A stretch of 64,000 nucleotides of DNA from Sphingomonas sp. Ant H11 (GCF_000797515.1 NZ_JSBN01000026.1:83692-147691), one strand, 5' to 3'. Shown: positions 36,444 through 46,216, numbered from the stretch's first letter. Numbers and translations are program-made. The notes: generated by a model from the sequence alone, not told the origin.

Positions 36444-37539
36444 TCAATAGTTCATACCCAAGCGGATCGAATCTAACACTTGGTGCCCGCGCCTGACGGC
36501 GGCGATGATTTTATCAGGATCGGCGGTCCAGACGAAGGGTTTTGGGCTCTCGTTGTGCTCGGCGAGGAAGCGGTTGATGGCGGCCTGAAGATCGACGAGC
36601 GAGTGGAATACGCCTCGTTTGAGGCGTCGTGAGCCTGGCGAAGAAGCCCTCGACGGCGTTGAGCCACGAACAGGACGTTGGCGTAAAGTGGAAGGTGAAG
36701 CGCGGGTGCCGCTCGAGCCACTCGCGGACCTTGGGGTGCTTGTGGGCGGCATAGTTGTCGAGGATCACGTGGATCGCCTTACCGGCGGGGACTTGCGCCT
36801 CGATCAGATTGAGAAAGCGGATGAATTCCTGGTGCCGATGCCGATGCCGCTGCATGTTGCGGCCGATCACGGTCCCGTCGAGTATGTTGAGCGCCGCAAA
36901 CAGCGTGGTGGTGCCGTTGCGCTTGTAATCATGGGTCATGGTGCCGGCTCGCCCCTTCTTGAGCGGCATGCCGGGCTGGGATCGGTCGAGGGCCTGGATC
37001 TGGCTCTTCTCGTCGAACGACAGGACGATCGCGTGGGCGGGTGGCGCGATATAAAGGCCGACAACGTCGCGCAGCTTGTCGATGAACTCGGGATCATTGG
37101 AAAGCTTGAACTGCCGAACGCGGTGAGGCTGCAGGCCATGGGCGCGCCAGATCCGGTGAACCGAACTGGCGCTGATCCCCGCTTCGCGGGCCATCAGCGC
37201 GGCCGTCCAATGGGTCGTCTCACCCGGCGGTTCCTCACGCGTCCCGGTGGCAACCCAAACGAGCACCTCCGGGGTCAGCGGAGGGATGCGCGAAGGGCGG
37301 GTCTTGTCACGCAACAGACCTTCAACCCCTTCCTGCATGAACCGCTCCTGCCAGCGCCACACGCACGTCTTGGACGTGTCCGTCCGGCGCATGATCTCGC
37401 TGGTGCCGACCCCATCGGCGCTCAGAAGAACGATCTCGGCACGCCAGACGTGCTTCTGAGGGGCGTTACGATCCTTGCAGATCCGTTCGAGACGTTCGCG
37501 GTCCGCGGACGTGAGGTCGATGACGATACCACTGCGCAT
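36444..37539 (-). pseudogene. IS630-family transposase (second, unrelated copy), one frameshift
   Basis: From ATG 37539 the frame gives an N-terminal helix-turn-helix (SEIMRRTDTSKTCVWRWQERF), then the DDE domain: IVLSFDEKSQIQAL (first Asp), IHVILDNYAAHKHPKV (second Asp) and SCSWLNAVEGFFARLT (Glu). Just after this, near 36630, the frame is lost, and the rest (RRLKRGVFHSLVDLQAAINRFLAEHNESPKPFVWTADPDKIIAA) lies in another frame ending at 36444. The C-terminal part matches family members, so the break is recent or artificial. The element surrounds about 36.44-37.6 kb, but its inverted ends could not be placed. It differs from the IS630 copy at 25.2 kb. Confidence 0.82.
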
Positions 37540-37713
37540 GCCCGCTGACTCGCACGGCCGCAGCCGACTGGGAATCCCTAATCGGACTCAACCGTCAGGC
37601 GAGAACCACTAGTCCGCCCTGGTGAGGACCGCGCAAGCGAATTACCGTACTGATCATTGCGATCAGACCATCGGGGCGACCTTCATCGCTGGCTCTCTAG
37701 CGATCCACTCGGA

Positions 37714-37734
37714 GTTACCCGAGCGTTACCCGAG
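37714..37734 (+). repeat. tandem 11-nt direct repeat GTTACCCGAG
   Basis: Two exact copies of GTTACCCGAG separated by one base, so spaced one helical turn apart. This arrangement is typical of an activator or response-regulator half-site pair, but no partner is known. Confidence 0.35.
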
Positions 37735-38124
37735 AATCTACCAAATCCCAACTCGCCTCGTCGGCCAAGGTTCTAAGTGATTATTTTCACTGTATAACCT
37801 TGGAGCTGCGAAGGGAATCATTCGTTACCGTCGTTTTTCAAGGCGCGCGTTTGAGGTCGGAGGCCGACGTCTGGCCCTCCGCCTTGACCGACGGCGGACT
37901 TAGGACACAGTATCGCCGATGGATCGTCCCCGCAGGTCGACCACGTTCCGCAGTCTGTCCACCCGCAGCCGCTCCGCCCTGGCTCCTGCGGACGGGGCGC
38001 GCTGAATGGCGCAGGCCACCGCCACCGATGTCCTGATCAAGCGGCTCGGTTGAGTCTGCATTCGGTTTTCGTGGGAGGGCGACAATTCCCGCCGTGCAGC
38101 ATCGGCAGCCGGCGAACCCTTGTT

Positions 38125-38142
38125 CCATACTTGACCGCATGG
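38125..38142. promoter_or_regulatory. catabolic operator, copy 1
   Basis: CCATAC-TTGACC-GCATGG: one half matches the shared NNATAC-N6-GTAYNG pattern fully, the other with C for T (GCATGG). It ends 30 nt before the ATG of the indolepyruvate oxidoreductase-like gene. The TTGACC between the halves could itself be a -35 element. Confidence 0.45.
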
Positions 38143-38172
38143 TACGCGAGAATCCGGTATGAGAGGGATAGC

Positions 38173-41100
38173 ATGTCATACGAAGTGGCGCTGAGCGACA
38201 AATACATGCTGGATCAGGGGCGCGTGTTCCTGTCCGGCACGCAGGCGCTGACCCGCGTACTCCTGTCCCAGCGGCGATCGGATGCGGCGCAGGGACTCAA
38301 CACCGGCGGCTTTGTCTCGGGCTATCGCGGCTCGCCGCTGGGCTCGCTCGACACTGCCCTCTGGGCGGCGCGGGGCGCGCTGAAGGACGGGGGGATCGTC
38401 TTCCAGCCCGGCGTGAACGAGGAACTGGCCGCGACCGCCGTCTATGGTTCCCAGCAACTCGGCTTCTTTCCCGGCGCGCGCCATGACGGCGTGTTCGCCG
38501 CCTGGTACGGCAAGGGGCCCGGGGTCGACCGGGCCGGCGATGCGCTCAAGCACGGCAATCTCGCGGGGACTGCCGCGCTTGGCGGGGTGCTGGTCCTGGC
38601 CGGGGACGACCATTCGGCCAAGTCGTCGACGACCGCGCACCAGTCCGAACAGGCGCTCGTCGCCTCGCTAATCCCGGTGCTTTATCCCGCATCGGTTGCC
38701 GAATTCCTGGAATTTGGGGCTTTCGGTATCGCGCTGTCGCGCTTTTCGGGGCTGTGGGCCGGCTTCAAGTGCATCAACGACACCGCCGACGCGACCGCGA
38801 CCGCGTCGCTGGGCGATCCGCTGCGCCGCTGGCTCTGCCCCGAAGTGGAGATGCCCCCCCGAGGGCCTCAACATCTTCCAGGGCGAAACGCAATTGTCGA
38901 TGGAACGCCGGACGACCGATTTCCGACTGCCGGCGGCACAGGCGTTCATTCGCGCGAACCGGCTCGACCGGGTGCTGCGCGACGGTGATCGCCGGACGCT
39001 CGGCATTGTCACCGCCGGGAAGGCCGCGCTCGATGTGATCGAGGCGCTGAATCAGCTCGGCCTGAACGACGCGCGCTGCCGCGCGCTCGGCATCCGCGTG
39101 CTGAAGCTGGCGATGACCTGGCCCGTCGAGCCGGACGTGACCAGGGCCTTCGCGCGCGGGCATCGCCAAGTGCTGGTGGTGGAGGAGAAGCGCGCGTTCA
39201 TCGAACCGCAGGTCGCCTCGCTGCTGTATCACCTCGATGCCGGCGAGCGCCCGGTGCTGACCGGAAAGGCCGATGCGACCGGCCGCCCGTTGCTTCCTCA
39301 GAACGGGGAACTCGGACCCACCGAGATCGGCGCGGTCCTGTTCGGCCAGCTCGAGGCGCTCGGCCTTGTCGACGAGCCACTGCGCACGCGCCGCGCGGAG
39401 ATTGAGGCAAGGCTCGCGGCGGGGAGTGCGGCGTTGACCCCTTTCAACCGCATGCCGTTCTTCTGTTCTGGGTGTCCGCACAACACGTCGACCGTCGTGC
39501 CCGACGGATCGGTTGCGCTGTCCGGGATCGGCTGTCACGTGATGGCGGCGATGATGCCGCATCGCAAGCACGTCTGGCCGGTGCAGATGGGGGGCGAGGG
39601 GGCCAATTGGATCGGCGTCGCCCCGTTCACGGACACCAGGCATATTTTCCAGAATCTGGGCGACGGGACCTACCATCACTCCGGTTCGCTGGCTGTCCGG
39701 GCCGCGGTGTCGGCGGGTATCGGCATCACCTACAAGCTGTTGTTCAACGATGCGGTGGCGATGACGGGCGGCCAGCCCGTCGAGGGGCAAATGACGCGTG
39801 GCAGATCGCGTCCGAGCTGTTGCAGGAGGGGGTGCGCAAGGTCGTGGTCGTCGCCGACGATCCCGACAAATATCCGTCCACAGTGCGTTTCCCGGACGGC
39901 GTCGCGATCCGCCCGCGCGAGGAGCTGGACGCCGTGCAGCGCGACCTCGCCACGATCGACGGCGTGACCGTGCTGATCTATGATCAGGTGTGCGCGGCGG
40001 AGAAGCGCCGTCGCAGAAAGAAGGGGACCTTCCCCGACCCGGCAAAGCGGATCTTCATCAACGACCTAGTGTGCGAGGGATGCGGCGACTGTTCGGTCAA
40101 GTCGAACTGTGTCAGCGTACAGCCCCTCGAAACCGAATTCGGCCGCAAGCGTCAGATCGACCAGTCGAACTGCAACAAGGATTTCAGCTGCATCAACGGG
40201 TTCTGCCCGTCCTTCGTGACGGTCAGCGGCGGCAACCTGAAGGGGCGTGCAGCCGCCGCCCCGGCGGCTGCGATTCCGCCGCTGCCCGCCCCGCCGCCGC
40301 CCGTCGAAGGCGCGCTCGCGATTCTGATCGCGGGGATCGGCGGCACCGGCGTCGTCACCATCGGCGCCGTGCTGGGGATGGCGGCGCATCTCGACGGCAA
40401 GTCCGCAAGCATCATCGACGTGACCGGCTTGTCGCAGAAGAACGGGGCGGTGTTCAGCCATCTGCGGATCGCGCCGAGCGATGACGCCATCGCGGCGGCG
40501 CGCATTCCGATCGCCGGCGCGGAGTTGCTGCTCGGTTGCGACATGATCACCGCGGGCGGGGCCGAGGCGATGGCGCTGGTTCAGCCCGGGCACACGCGCG
40601 GCGTCATTAACGAAAATCTTACTCCCACGGCGGCCTTCACGATCGACACCGGCATAGACTTTGCCGGCGCGCAGACGCTGCGACGGTTGCGCGAAGTGCT
40701 GGCCGCGGATTCCGCGTTCGTCGACGCCACGCGGGTCGCGGCCCGCCTGATGGGAGACGCCATCGGCGCGAACATGTTCGTCGTCGGGGTCGCGCTGCAG
40801 CGTGGCCTGCTGCCGGTATCGCTGGCGGCGGTGGAACGCGCGATCACGCTGAACGGCGTCGCGGTCGACTTCAACCTGCGCGCCTTCGCGCTGGGCCGGC
40901 TGGCCGTGGTCGAGCCCGGCGCCATCGAGGCGCAGCTCGGCGACCAAGTTGCCGCGGTTGCAGAAGGATCGCTCCGGCTGTCGACGGATACCGGCGACGC
41001 GATCGAGCGGCGAGCTGCGCTTCTCGCCGACTATCAGAATGCGGCCTATGCCGCGCGTTTTGGTCGGAAGATCGCGGCGATCGCCGCGGCAGAGGCCAGG

Positions 41101-41646
41101 GTGGCGCCAGGCCGCACCGAGCTCAGCGACGCGGTGGCGCGAAACCTGTTCAAGCTGATGGCATACAAGGACGAATATGAGGTCGCCCGGCTCTATACGT
41201 CCGGTGAATTCCGCGCGAAGCTGGGCGAGCAGTTCACCGGCGATTACCGCGTGTCCGTCCATCTCGCGCCGCCATTGTTCGCGCGCAAGGATCCGTTGAC
41301 GGGGTTGCCGCGAAAGCGAGAGTTCGGGCCGTGGATGCTGGCCGCCTTCGGCCTGCTGGCGCGGGCGAAGCGGCTGCGTGGAACCGCGTTCGACCCGTTC
41401 GGCCGTACCGCCGAACGGCGGATGGAACGCCAGTTGGTTCGCGATTATGAGGCGGTGCTCGACAGCATCGCGACCCATCTCGACCCCGTGAAGTACGACG
41501 CGGCGGTGGCGCTGGCCCGTTATCCGGACAAGATCCGCGGCTATGGCCATATCAAGGACCGGTCGGTACCCGGCGCCCTCGCCGAGCGCGACAGCCGGCT
41601 CGCCGCGTTCCTCGTACCGATCGAGGAACTCCAGGCGGCCGAATGA
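38173..41646 (+). pseudogene. indolepyruvate:ferredoxin oxidoreductase-like fusion protein, two frameshifts
   Basis: ATG 38173 has GAGAGGG 6 nt upstream. The N-terminal thiamine-diphosphate part (GGFVSGYRGSPLGSLDTALW, FAAWYGKGPGVDRAGDALKHGN, AGDDHSAKSSTTAHQSEQAL) goes out of frame at a C7 run (about 38867; C6 restores it). It continues through FCSGCPHNTSTVVPDGS and MGGEGANWIGVAPFT, breaks again at about 39801 (one C missing in MTPWQ), and continues with a ferredoxin-type cysteine set (CEGCGDCSVKSNC, CNKDFSCINGFCP) and the gamma domain (AILIAGIGGTGVVTIGAVL) to 41646. The restored length of about 1157 residues is normal. Related enzymes oxidatively decarboxylate 2-oxo acids to acyl-CoA; similar genes occur in aromatic and steroid-ring degradation clusters of sphingomonads. 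Confidence 0.88.
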
Positions 41647-41669
41647 TCGGCCGCCGGACATCGCCGATC

Positions 41670-42454
41670 TTAAAGTCGGGGCCACTGTAGTTGAGGCGCC
41701 GGCGGCCCGCACTCGTCGTCCGGTGCATCGGAGACGAAGCGCGCTTCGATCGCGGCGGCGCAGGACAGGATATCCGCCAAATGCCGCTCGGCGATTTCTC
41801 CGGGCACCACTACGCGCCGAAAGAAGATGATATTGATGGCGCCCAGGACCCGCCCGTCGCTGCGGATCGGAACCGCGATCGCGCCGACGTCGGAATCGGC
41901 CTGCCCGACCGCTCATGCATAGCCCCGGCGGCGGAAATCCTCGACCAGCGCCGCGACCGCTTCAGGCCGGTGCGGCTCTGCCCCCGGCAGGGCATCGACG
42001 AGCTGCAACATCATCGCGCGCGTGCCTGGATCGGCCCCGGCCAGCGTGGCCCGCCCAAGCGCGCTTCCAGCATCGTCCGCCGTCGCCCGACCATGGCGCG
42101 GTGAATCGACAGGCGGCTGAACCGGTGCGTACTCTCCTGGATCGTCATCGTGCCGCGATCGAAGGTCGCGAAGTCGCTGGGCCACTGGACGCTGGGGTAG
42201 CATCCTGCCCAATTCGACCGCCGCGATATGAACCAGCCGGTCGGTGGGCAGGTAGCCGTCCGACAGCCGCCGAACATCGGGCCGCAACAGCCAGCTGCCG
42301 TCACCGGTCGCCTGGACGACCAGATCGCGCGCGGCGAGCGTGTGCAGCAGCCGGTGCACGGTCGTGCGGTCGATGCCGGTACACGGGCCAGTGCGGCGGC
42401 GCCCGCGCGGCCGAGGCGGTCAAGCGCCCGCACCGGCTTGTAGGCGGTCCCCAT
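41670..42454 (-). pseudogene. IclR-family regulator (MhpR-like), several frameshifts
   Basis: Starting at ATG 42454 (MGTAYKPVRALDRLG) the parts of an IclR protein appear in turn in different frames: helix-turn-helix ending in VTGIDRTTVHRLLHTLAARDLVV, then VQWPSDFATFDRGTMTIQESTHRFS, LAGADPGTRAMMLQLVDAL, and the ligand-binding end GAIAVPIRSDGRVLGAINIIFFRRVV, stopping at 41670. At least four single-base shifts (near 42376, 42185, 42060, 41905) are needed. The restored protein has about 260 residues. It is divergent from an MhpB gene. Either badly sequenced or truly decayed; the density of breaks is the highest in the window. Confidence 0.7.
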
Positions 42455-42464
42455 CGGCCTGCGG

Positions 42465-42481
42465 TGTGCACCAGATGCACC
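42465..42481. promoter_or_regulatory. candidate IclR/MhpR-type operator
   Basis: TGTGCACCAGATGCACC contains GTGCACC and TGCACC blocks and resembles the 17-bp MhpR site of E. coli (GGTGCACCTGGTGCAC-type, from memory). It lies between the IclR gene and the MhpB gene, 10 nt upstream of the IclR start. Confidence 0.4.
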
Positions 42482-42602
42482 GATCGCGCAACGCGATTGT
42501 GGCCCCACCGCGCCCGCCTATCGTTCGCGAACGGATCGTGACCCGTCGCGCGAGCCGCCTCGCCACGCCCTTCAAGCCACGCCTCGGGACAAGGAAACGC
42601 CA

Positions 42603-43568
42603 ATGCCGCTCAAGCTCGCCTGCGCCTCCCATTCGCCGCTGATGCGGGATGGGCCTTGTTCCGACGAAGTCCGCAGCGGCGTGTCTCGAGGATTCGCCGC
42701 GCTCGCCGCCACGATCCGCGACTTCGATCCCCATTATGTGATCCAGTTCTCGCCGGATCACTTCAGCGGCTTCTTCTACGAGCTGATGCCCGCATTCTGT
42801 GTCGGCACGAAGGCGGACGCGATCGGCGACTGGGATACGACGGCCGGACCACTCGACGTCCCGCATGACGAGGCGGTCGCGCTCTCCAGGCACCTGCTGC
42901 GCGCCGACTTTGACGTGGCGCAGAGTCATCACATGCGGCTCGATCATGGTTTCGTCCAGATCTGGGAGAGTCTGTTCGGCACCGCCACGGGCCTGCCGAT
43001 CATCCCGATCTTCATCAATTGCGCCGCGCCGCCGCTTCCGTCCTTCCGTCGGGCTAGGCAGTTGGGCGAAGCGGTGGGCCGGTTCGCCCTGCAGAGCGGA
43101 AAGCGAGTGCTCCTCGCCACCTCGGGCGGGCTCAGCCATGATCCGCCCATCCCCAGCTTCTGGAAATCGCCGCCAGAGGTCGCCTCGCGATTGCTCGATC
43201 CCCAAAACCCCACTGCCGGGGAGCGGGCAGCGCGCGAGGAGCGCACCAAGGTGGCAGGGCGTGAGGCCCATGCCGGCGGAGGCGCAATCCTGCCCGTCTC
43301 CGGCAAATGGGATCGGGGCTTTCTCGATCGCCTCAGCGCGGGACTGACCGGCGAGTTCGACGATCTACACCCCGAGGATATGATCGCGGCCGCCGGTCGG
43401 GGCGGCCCTGGAGTGCTGTGCTGGATGGCCGCGATGGCAGCCTTGGCCACCGCGGGACCGACCGAATCCCGGCTGCATTTCTATGAGGCCATCCAGGGTT
43501 GGGTCGCAGGCATGGCGATATTCTCCGCAAGGACCGTCTCGCCCGCGTCCAGCCCCGAACAGGCATAA
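42603..43568 (+). CDS. mhpB: MhpB-like extradiol ring-cleavage dioxygenase, first copy
   Basis: A 321-residue type II (LigB-superfamily) extradiol dioxygenase like 2,3-dihydroxyphenylpropionate 1,2-dioxygenase. Iron-site candidates: His10 in CASHSPLM, His53 in FSPDHFSGF, His115 in MRLDHGFVQ and His179 in SGGLSHDP, all in family positions. It opens a catechol ring next to the hydroxyls (meta cleavage), giving a product for an MhpC hydrolase. It is about 45% similar by eye to the copy at 60.3 kb. It starts a short plus-strand unit opposite the IclR gene. Confidence 0.9.
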   Translation: MPLKLACASHSPLMRDGPCSDEVRSGVSRGFAALAATIRDFDPHYVIQFSPDHFSGFFYELMPAFCVGTKADAIGDWDTTAGPLDVPHDEAVALSRHLLRADFDVAQSHHMRLDHGFVQIWESLFGTATGLPIIPIFINCAAPPLPSFRRARQLGEAVGRFALQSGKRVLLATSGGLSHDPPIPSFWKSPPEVASRLLDPQNPTAGERAAREERTKVAGREAHAGGGAILPVSGKWDRGFLDRLSAGLTGEFDDLHPEDMIAAAGRGGPGVLCWMAAMAALATAGPTESRLHFYEAIQGWVAGMAIFSARTVSPASSPEQA

Positions 43569-43657
43569 CGAGGATTCAGATGAGCGGCATTCCAGGAATA
43601 TGGAGCGATGTGCGAGGGTTCTGATATTGCGCGGTTTGGAGGCAGCCGGCGGAGCGA

Positions 43658-44440
43658 TTAATCGGCGCAGTCGACGACGAGGTCGGCGAAACCGGACATG
43701 GCGAGCCGGTAATGGCGGCCGGCCGTCATCGGCGCCAGCGGTCCGAACGCGCCCGACAGCACGATGTCGCCGGCGGCAAGGGGACGGCCGACCTCGACCA
43801 TCTTGCGCGCCAGCCATGCCAGCGCCGTCACCGGGCTGCCCAGGCAGGCGGTTGCCGGACCATGCGACACCCGCACGGCGTCCTCGAAGAGTTCCATCGT
43901 CAGGGCGTCGATCACGGCGCGGTCGAAGGGGCGGCGGTCGTCGCCGATGGCGTAGCACGCGGAGGATGCGTTGTCGGCGACGGTGTCGGCGATCCTGATC
44001 TGCCAGTCTCGGACGCGGCTGCCGACGATCTCGATCGCGGGCGCCATCCACTCGACCGCATCGCCCACCGCGGCTTCGTCGACCGCGGGATCGGTCAGCG
44101 CGCGGCGGATGCCGAAGGCCAGTTCGCCCTCCGCGCGCGGCTGCGACACGCTCGCCGCCGCGAAGGCGCCGCCGGGCGCGACCGCCATGTCGGCGAACAG
44201 CATGCCGAAATCGGGCTCGCCAACCCCGAGCTGGGCCTGGACCGCGGGTGAGGTAAGGCCGATCTTGCGGCCGACCAGTTGCCGGCCCTCGGCGATCCAG
44301 TGGGCTGTGTTGATCTCCTGGATTCGATAGGCAATCAGGGGGTCGTTGGGCACCAGCCGGTCGACGACTGGGTCGATTGCGCCTGTGTGATAGGCCTCGC
44401 GCAGCTCCAGCGCGGCACGGTGGACAGCATCCTCGGTCAT
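43658..44440 (-). CDS. mhpD: 2-oxopent-4-enoate hydratase
   Basis: A 260-residue enzyme of the MhpD/fumarylacetoacetate-hydrolase-like family. It hydrates 2-hydroxypenta-2,4-dienoate (released by the MhpC hydrolase) to 4-hydroxy-2-oxovalerate. Family blocks: AYRIQEINTAHWIAEGRQLVGRKIGLTS, GEPDFGMLFADM, RAEGELAFGI, WMAPAIEIVGSRVRDWQI and GSPVTALAWLARKMVEVGRPLAAGDIVLSGAFGP. It lies 11 nt after the dehydrogenase gene on the minus strand, forming a two-gene unit. Confidence 0.93.
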   Translation of the reverse strand: MTEDAVHRAALELREAYHTGAIDPVVDRLVPNDPLIAYRIQEINTAHWIAEGRQLVGRKIGLTSPAVQAQLGVGEPDFGMLFADMAVAPGGAFAAASVSQPRAEGELAFGIRRALTDPAVDEAAVGDAVEWMAPAIEIVGSRVRDWQIRIADTVADNASSACYAIGDDRRPFDRAVIDALTMELFEDAVRVSHGPATACLGSPVTALAWLARKMVEVGRPLAAGDIVLSGAFGPLAPMTAGRHYRLAMSGFADLVVDCAD

Positions 44441-44451
44441 TCTTCCTCCTG

Positions 44452-45237
44452 TCAGATCCTCGCCAGCAACCCGCCATCGCTGACGATGACGGTGCCGGTC
44501 ATGCCGCGCGAGTTATCCGCCGATGCGAGCAGCACGTAGGCGCCGGCATGGTCCTCCGGGGCGGCCGCGAATCCCAGTGGGGTGGCCGCTCCAACTGCCG
44601 CGACGATGCGATCGTCATCTTCCAGCCGGCGTCCGGCGCTGCCCAACGAATCGATCCCTGACAGGCCGGTCACGGTGCCGCCCGGTGCGACGGCGTTGAC
44701 CCGTACGTCGGGTGCCCATTCATGGGCAAGCTGATAGACGAGGCCGCGCACCGCGAACTTGCTTGCGGTATACAGCGCGCCGCCACCACCTCCGCGGAAA
44801 CTGGCCGTGGAGCAGGTCATCACGAGGCTGCCTCGGACCTCCTTCAAATGCGGGTAGGCTTCGCGAGCCATCAACGCGTGCGACCGCACGTTAATTGCGA
44901 ACATCTCGTCGTGCGCGGCCATGCAGTCCTCGGGCGAAAGACGGTCGAGCCGCTTGTGCCAATCGAATACTCCGACGTTCGAGATGACGGTGTCGAGGCG
45001 CCCGAAGCTGGTGATTGCGGCGGCTACGGCGCGAGCGTTGGCGTCCGGGAGCGAGGCGTCGCCCGCCACCGACGTGCAGGCCGAACCGAGCTCTGCCCGC
45101 AGCGTCGCGAGCCCTCTCTCGGCGCGGTCAACAGCGACTACACGCGCTCCCTCGGCCACAAATCGCACAGCGACCGCTCGACCGATGCCAGACGCGGCAC
45201 CGGTGACGATCGCCACCTGTCCTTCAAGCCACCCCAT
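44452..45237 (-). CDS. short-chain dehydrogenase, cis-dihydrodiol dehydrogenase (BphB/HcaB type)
   Basis: A 261-residue SDR with VTGAASGIG (residues 11-19, NAD binding), NVGVFDWHKRLDRL (the N-x-G motif with the aromatic/basic stretch typical of dihydrodiol dehydrogenases), Asn116, Ser143 and YTASK (Tyr156, Lys160). It would oxidise the cis-dihydrodiol made by the Rieske dioxygenase to a catechol. ATG 45237 was chosen because GGAGG stands 6 nt before it; the ATG at 45243 touches the Shine-Dalgarno. Divergent from mhpC, with operators between. Confidence 0.87.
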   Translation of the reverse strand: MGWLEGQVAIVTGAASGIGRAVAVRFVAEGARVVAVDRAERGLATLRAELGSACTSVAGDASLPDANARAVAAAITSFGRLDTVISNVGVFDWHKRLDRLSPEDCMAAHDEMFAINVRSHALMAREAYPHLKEVRGSLVMTCSTASFRGGGGGALYTASKFAVRGLVYQLAHEWAPDVRVNAVAPGGTVTGLSGIDSLGSAGRRLEDDDRIVAAVGAATPLGFAAAPEDHAGAYVLLASADNSRGMTGTVIVSDGGLLARI

Positions 45238-45257
45238 GCGCATCCTCCCGCCGATCA

Positions 45258-45275
45258 ACATACGCATTGGTATTG
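45258..45275. promoter_or_regulatory. catabolic operator, copy 2 (dehydrogenase side)
   Basis: ACATAC-GCATTG-GTATTG, an inverted repeat with 6-nt spacing, 20 nt upstream of the dehydrogenase ATG on the minus strand. Shares the NNATAC-N6-GTAYNG pattern with five other sites in the cluster. Confidence 0.55.
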
Positions 45276-45349
45276 TCTGTGGCAATGTCCGTCACTGCGA
45301 ATGAAACCCTGTCAGTCAGATTGACTTGGAAATTTGGCGATGCTAGGCA

Positions 45350-45367
45350 CAATACCATAAAGTATGG
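45350..45367. promoter_or_regulatory. catabolic operator, copy 3 (mhpC side)
   Basis: CAATAC-CATAAA-GTATGG, ending 12 nt before the mhpC ATG and overlapping its Shine-Dalgarno (GGAGAGG). A TTGACT at 45321-45326 followed after 17 nt by TAGGCA (45344) is a plausible promoter. The operator would then sit at the transcription start, a repressor-like position. Confidence 0.55.
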
Positions 45368-45379
45368 AGAGGCGTTGCC

Positions 45380-46216
45380 ATGGTACTTCCCGACATCGGC
45401 CGCACCATTACAATTGGTGGCGTGACCACCAACTATCACGAAGCAGGCGCCGGCCGCGCGGTCGTGTTGCTGCACGGCTCCGGGCCGGGTGTGACGGCCT
45501 GGCAGAACTGGCAGCGAATCATTCCCCGACTGGCGGAGCGCTATCGTGTCATAGCTCCCGACATTGTAGGTTTCGGCTTCAGCCCCAAGCCTGAGGGTGA
45601 GAAGCCTGGCATCAAACTATGGCTGGCGCACCTCGAGGGCATCCTTGATGCGCTCGAGATCGAGGAGGCGACGCTGGTTGGCAACAGCTTCGGCGGCGCC
45701 CTGTCGCTGGCCATGATGGCGCGCCATGCGGATCGTGTCCGCGCTTTGGTGCTTATGGGGACGCCCGCAGGCGAGTTCGAGCAAACCGGGGGCCTGGCGG
45801 ACAGCTACGCTTTCGAACCCAGCTTAGAGAATATGGGCGCAATGATGCGCCGCTTTCCCTTCGATCCCGCGATCGTGAGCGACGAAATGATCGCTGCGCG
45901 TTTCGCAGTGGCTCAGCACAACACCGGGCTTGAGACGATACGCGAGCTTCAGCCCCGTCCGACGGACGGGAGACCTGCGACGGTACGCGGTGTCCCGCTC
46001 GATCAACTGGAAGCCATCGATGTGCCGACGCTGATTCTGCACGGTCGAGAGGATCGCATGATCCCGCTCGACGTCGCGGTCCGGGCACATCGCCACATTG
46101 CCAATTCGCAGCTGCATGTGTTCGGCCAGTGCGGCCACTGGGTGCAGTTGGAGCGCGAGGAGGAATTTCTGGCGCAGGTCTTCATGTTCCTTGCAGCAAC
46201 GGAGTCGCCGCGATGA
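45380..46216 (+). CDS. mhpC: meta-cleavage product hydrolase, first copy (MhpC/BphD type)
   Basis: A 278-residue alpha/beta-hydrolase that splits the C-C bond of the ring-opened product to 2-hydroxypentadienoate and an acid. Catalytic triad: Ser103 in GNSFGGAL, Asp225 in LHGREDRMIP, His253 in CGHWVQLE; oxyanion region HGSGPGVTAWQNW is the meta-cleavage hydrolase signature. First gene of a seven-gene plus-strand operon with overlapping starts and stops. Confidence 0.92.
   Translation: MVLPDIGRTITIGGVTTNYHEAGAGRAVVLLHGSGPGVTAWQNWQRIIPRLAERYRVIAPDIVGFGFSPKPEGEKPGIKLWLAHLEGILDALEIEEATLVGNSFGGALSLAMMARHADRVRALVLMGTPAGEFEQTGGLADSYAFEPSLENMGAMMRRFPFDPAIVSDEMIAARFAVAQHNTGLETIRELQPRPTDGRPATVRGVPLDQLEAIDVPTLILHGREDRMIPLDVAVRAHRHIANSQLHVFGQCGHWVQLEREEEFLAQVFMFLAATESPR

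Larger units (their letters stand above)
37540..38172. promoter_or_regulatory. 633-nt non-coding region before the catabolic cluster
   Basis: No convincing gene on either strand. It holds the outer end of the second IS630 (to about 37.6 kb), a tandem direct repeat of GTTACCCGAG (37714-37723 and 37725-37734, period 11), an AT-richer stretch near 37780-37800, and the first copy of the catabolic-cluster inverted repeat at 38125. It most likely holds the promoter of the oxidoreductase gene at 38173. Confidence 0.5.

Noticed and set aside
37800..38179. Small genes in the gap before the oxidoreductase
   Set aside because: The open frames on both strands are short, low in conserved features, and lack ribosome binding sites; better read as a control region.
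40066..41916. 616-residue minus-strand ORF opposite the oxidoreductase
   Set aside because: Antisense to conserved ferredoxin and gamma-domain sequence; Arg/His/Gly-rich and motif-free.
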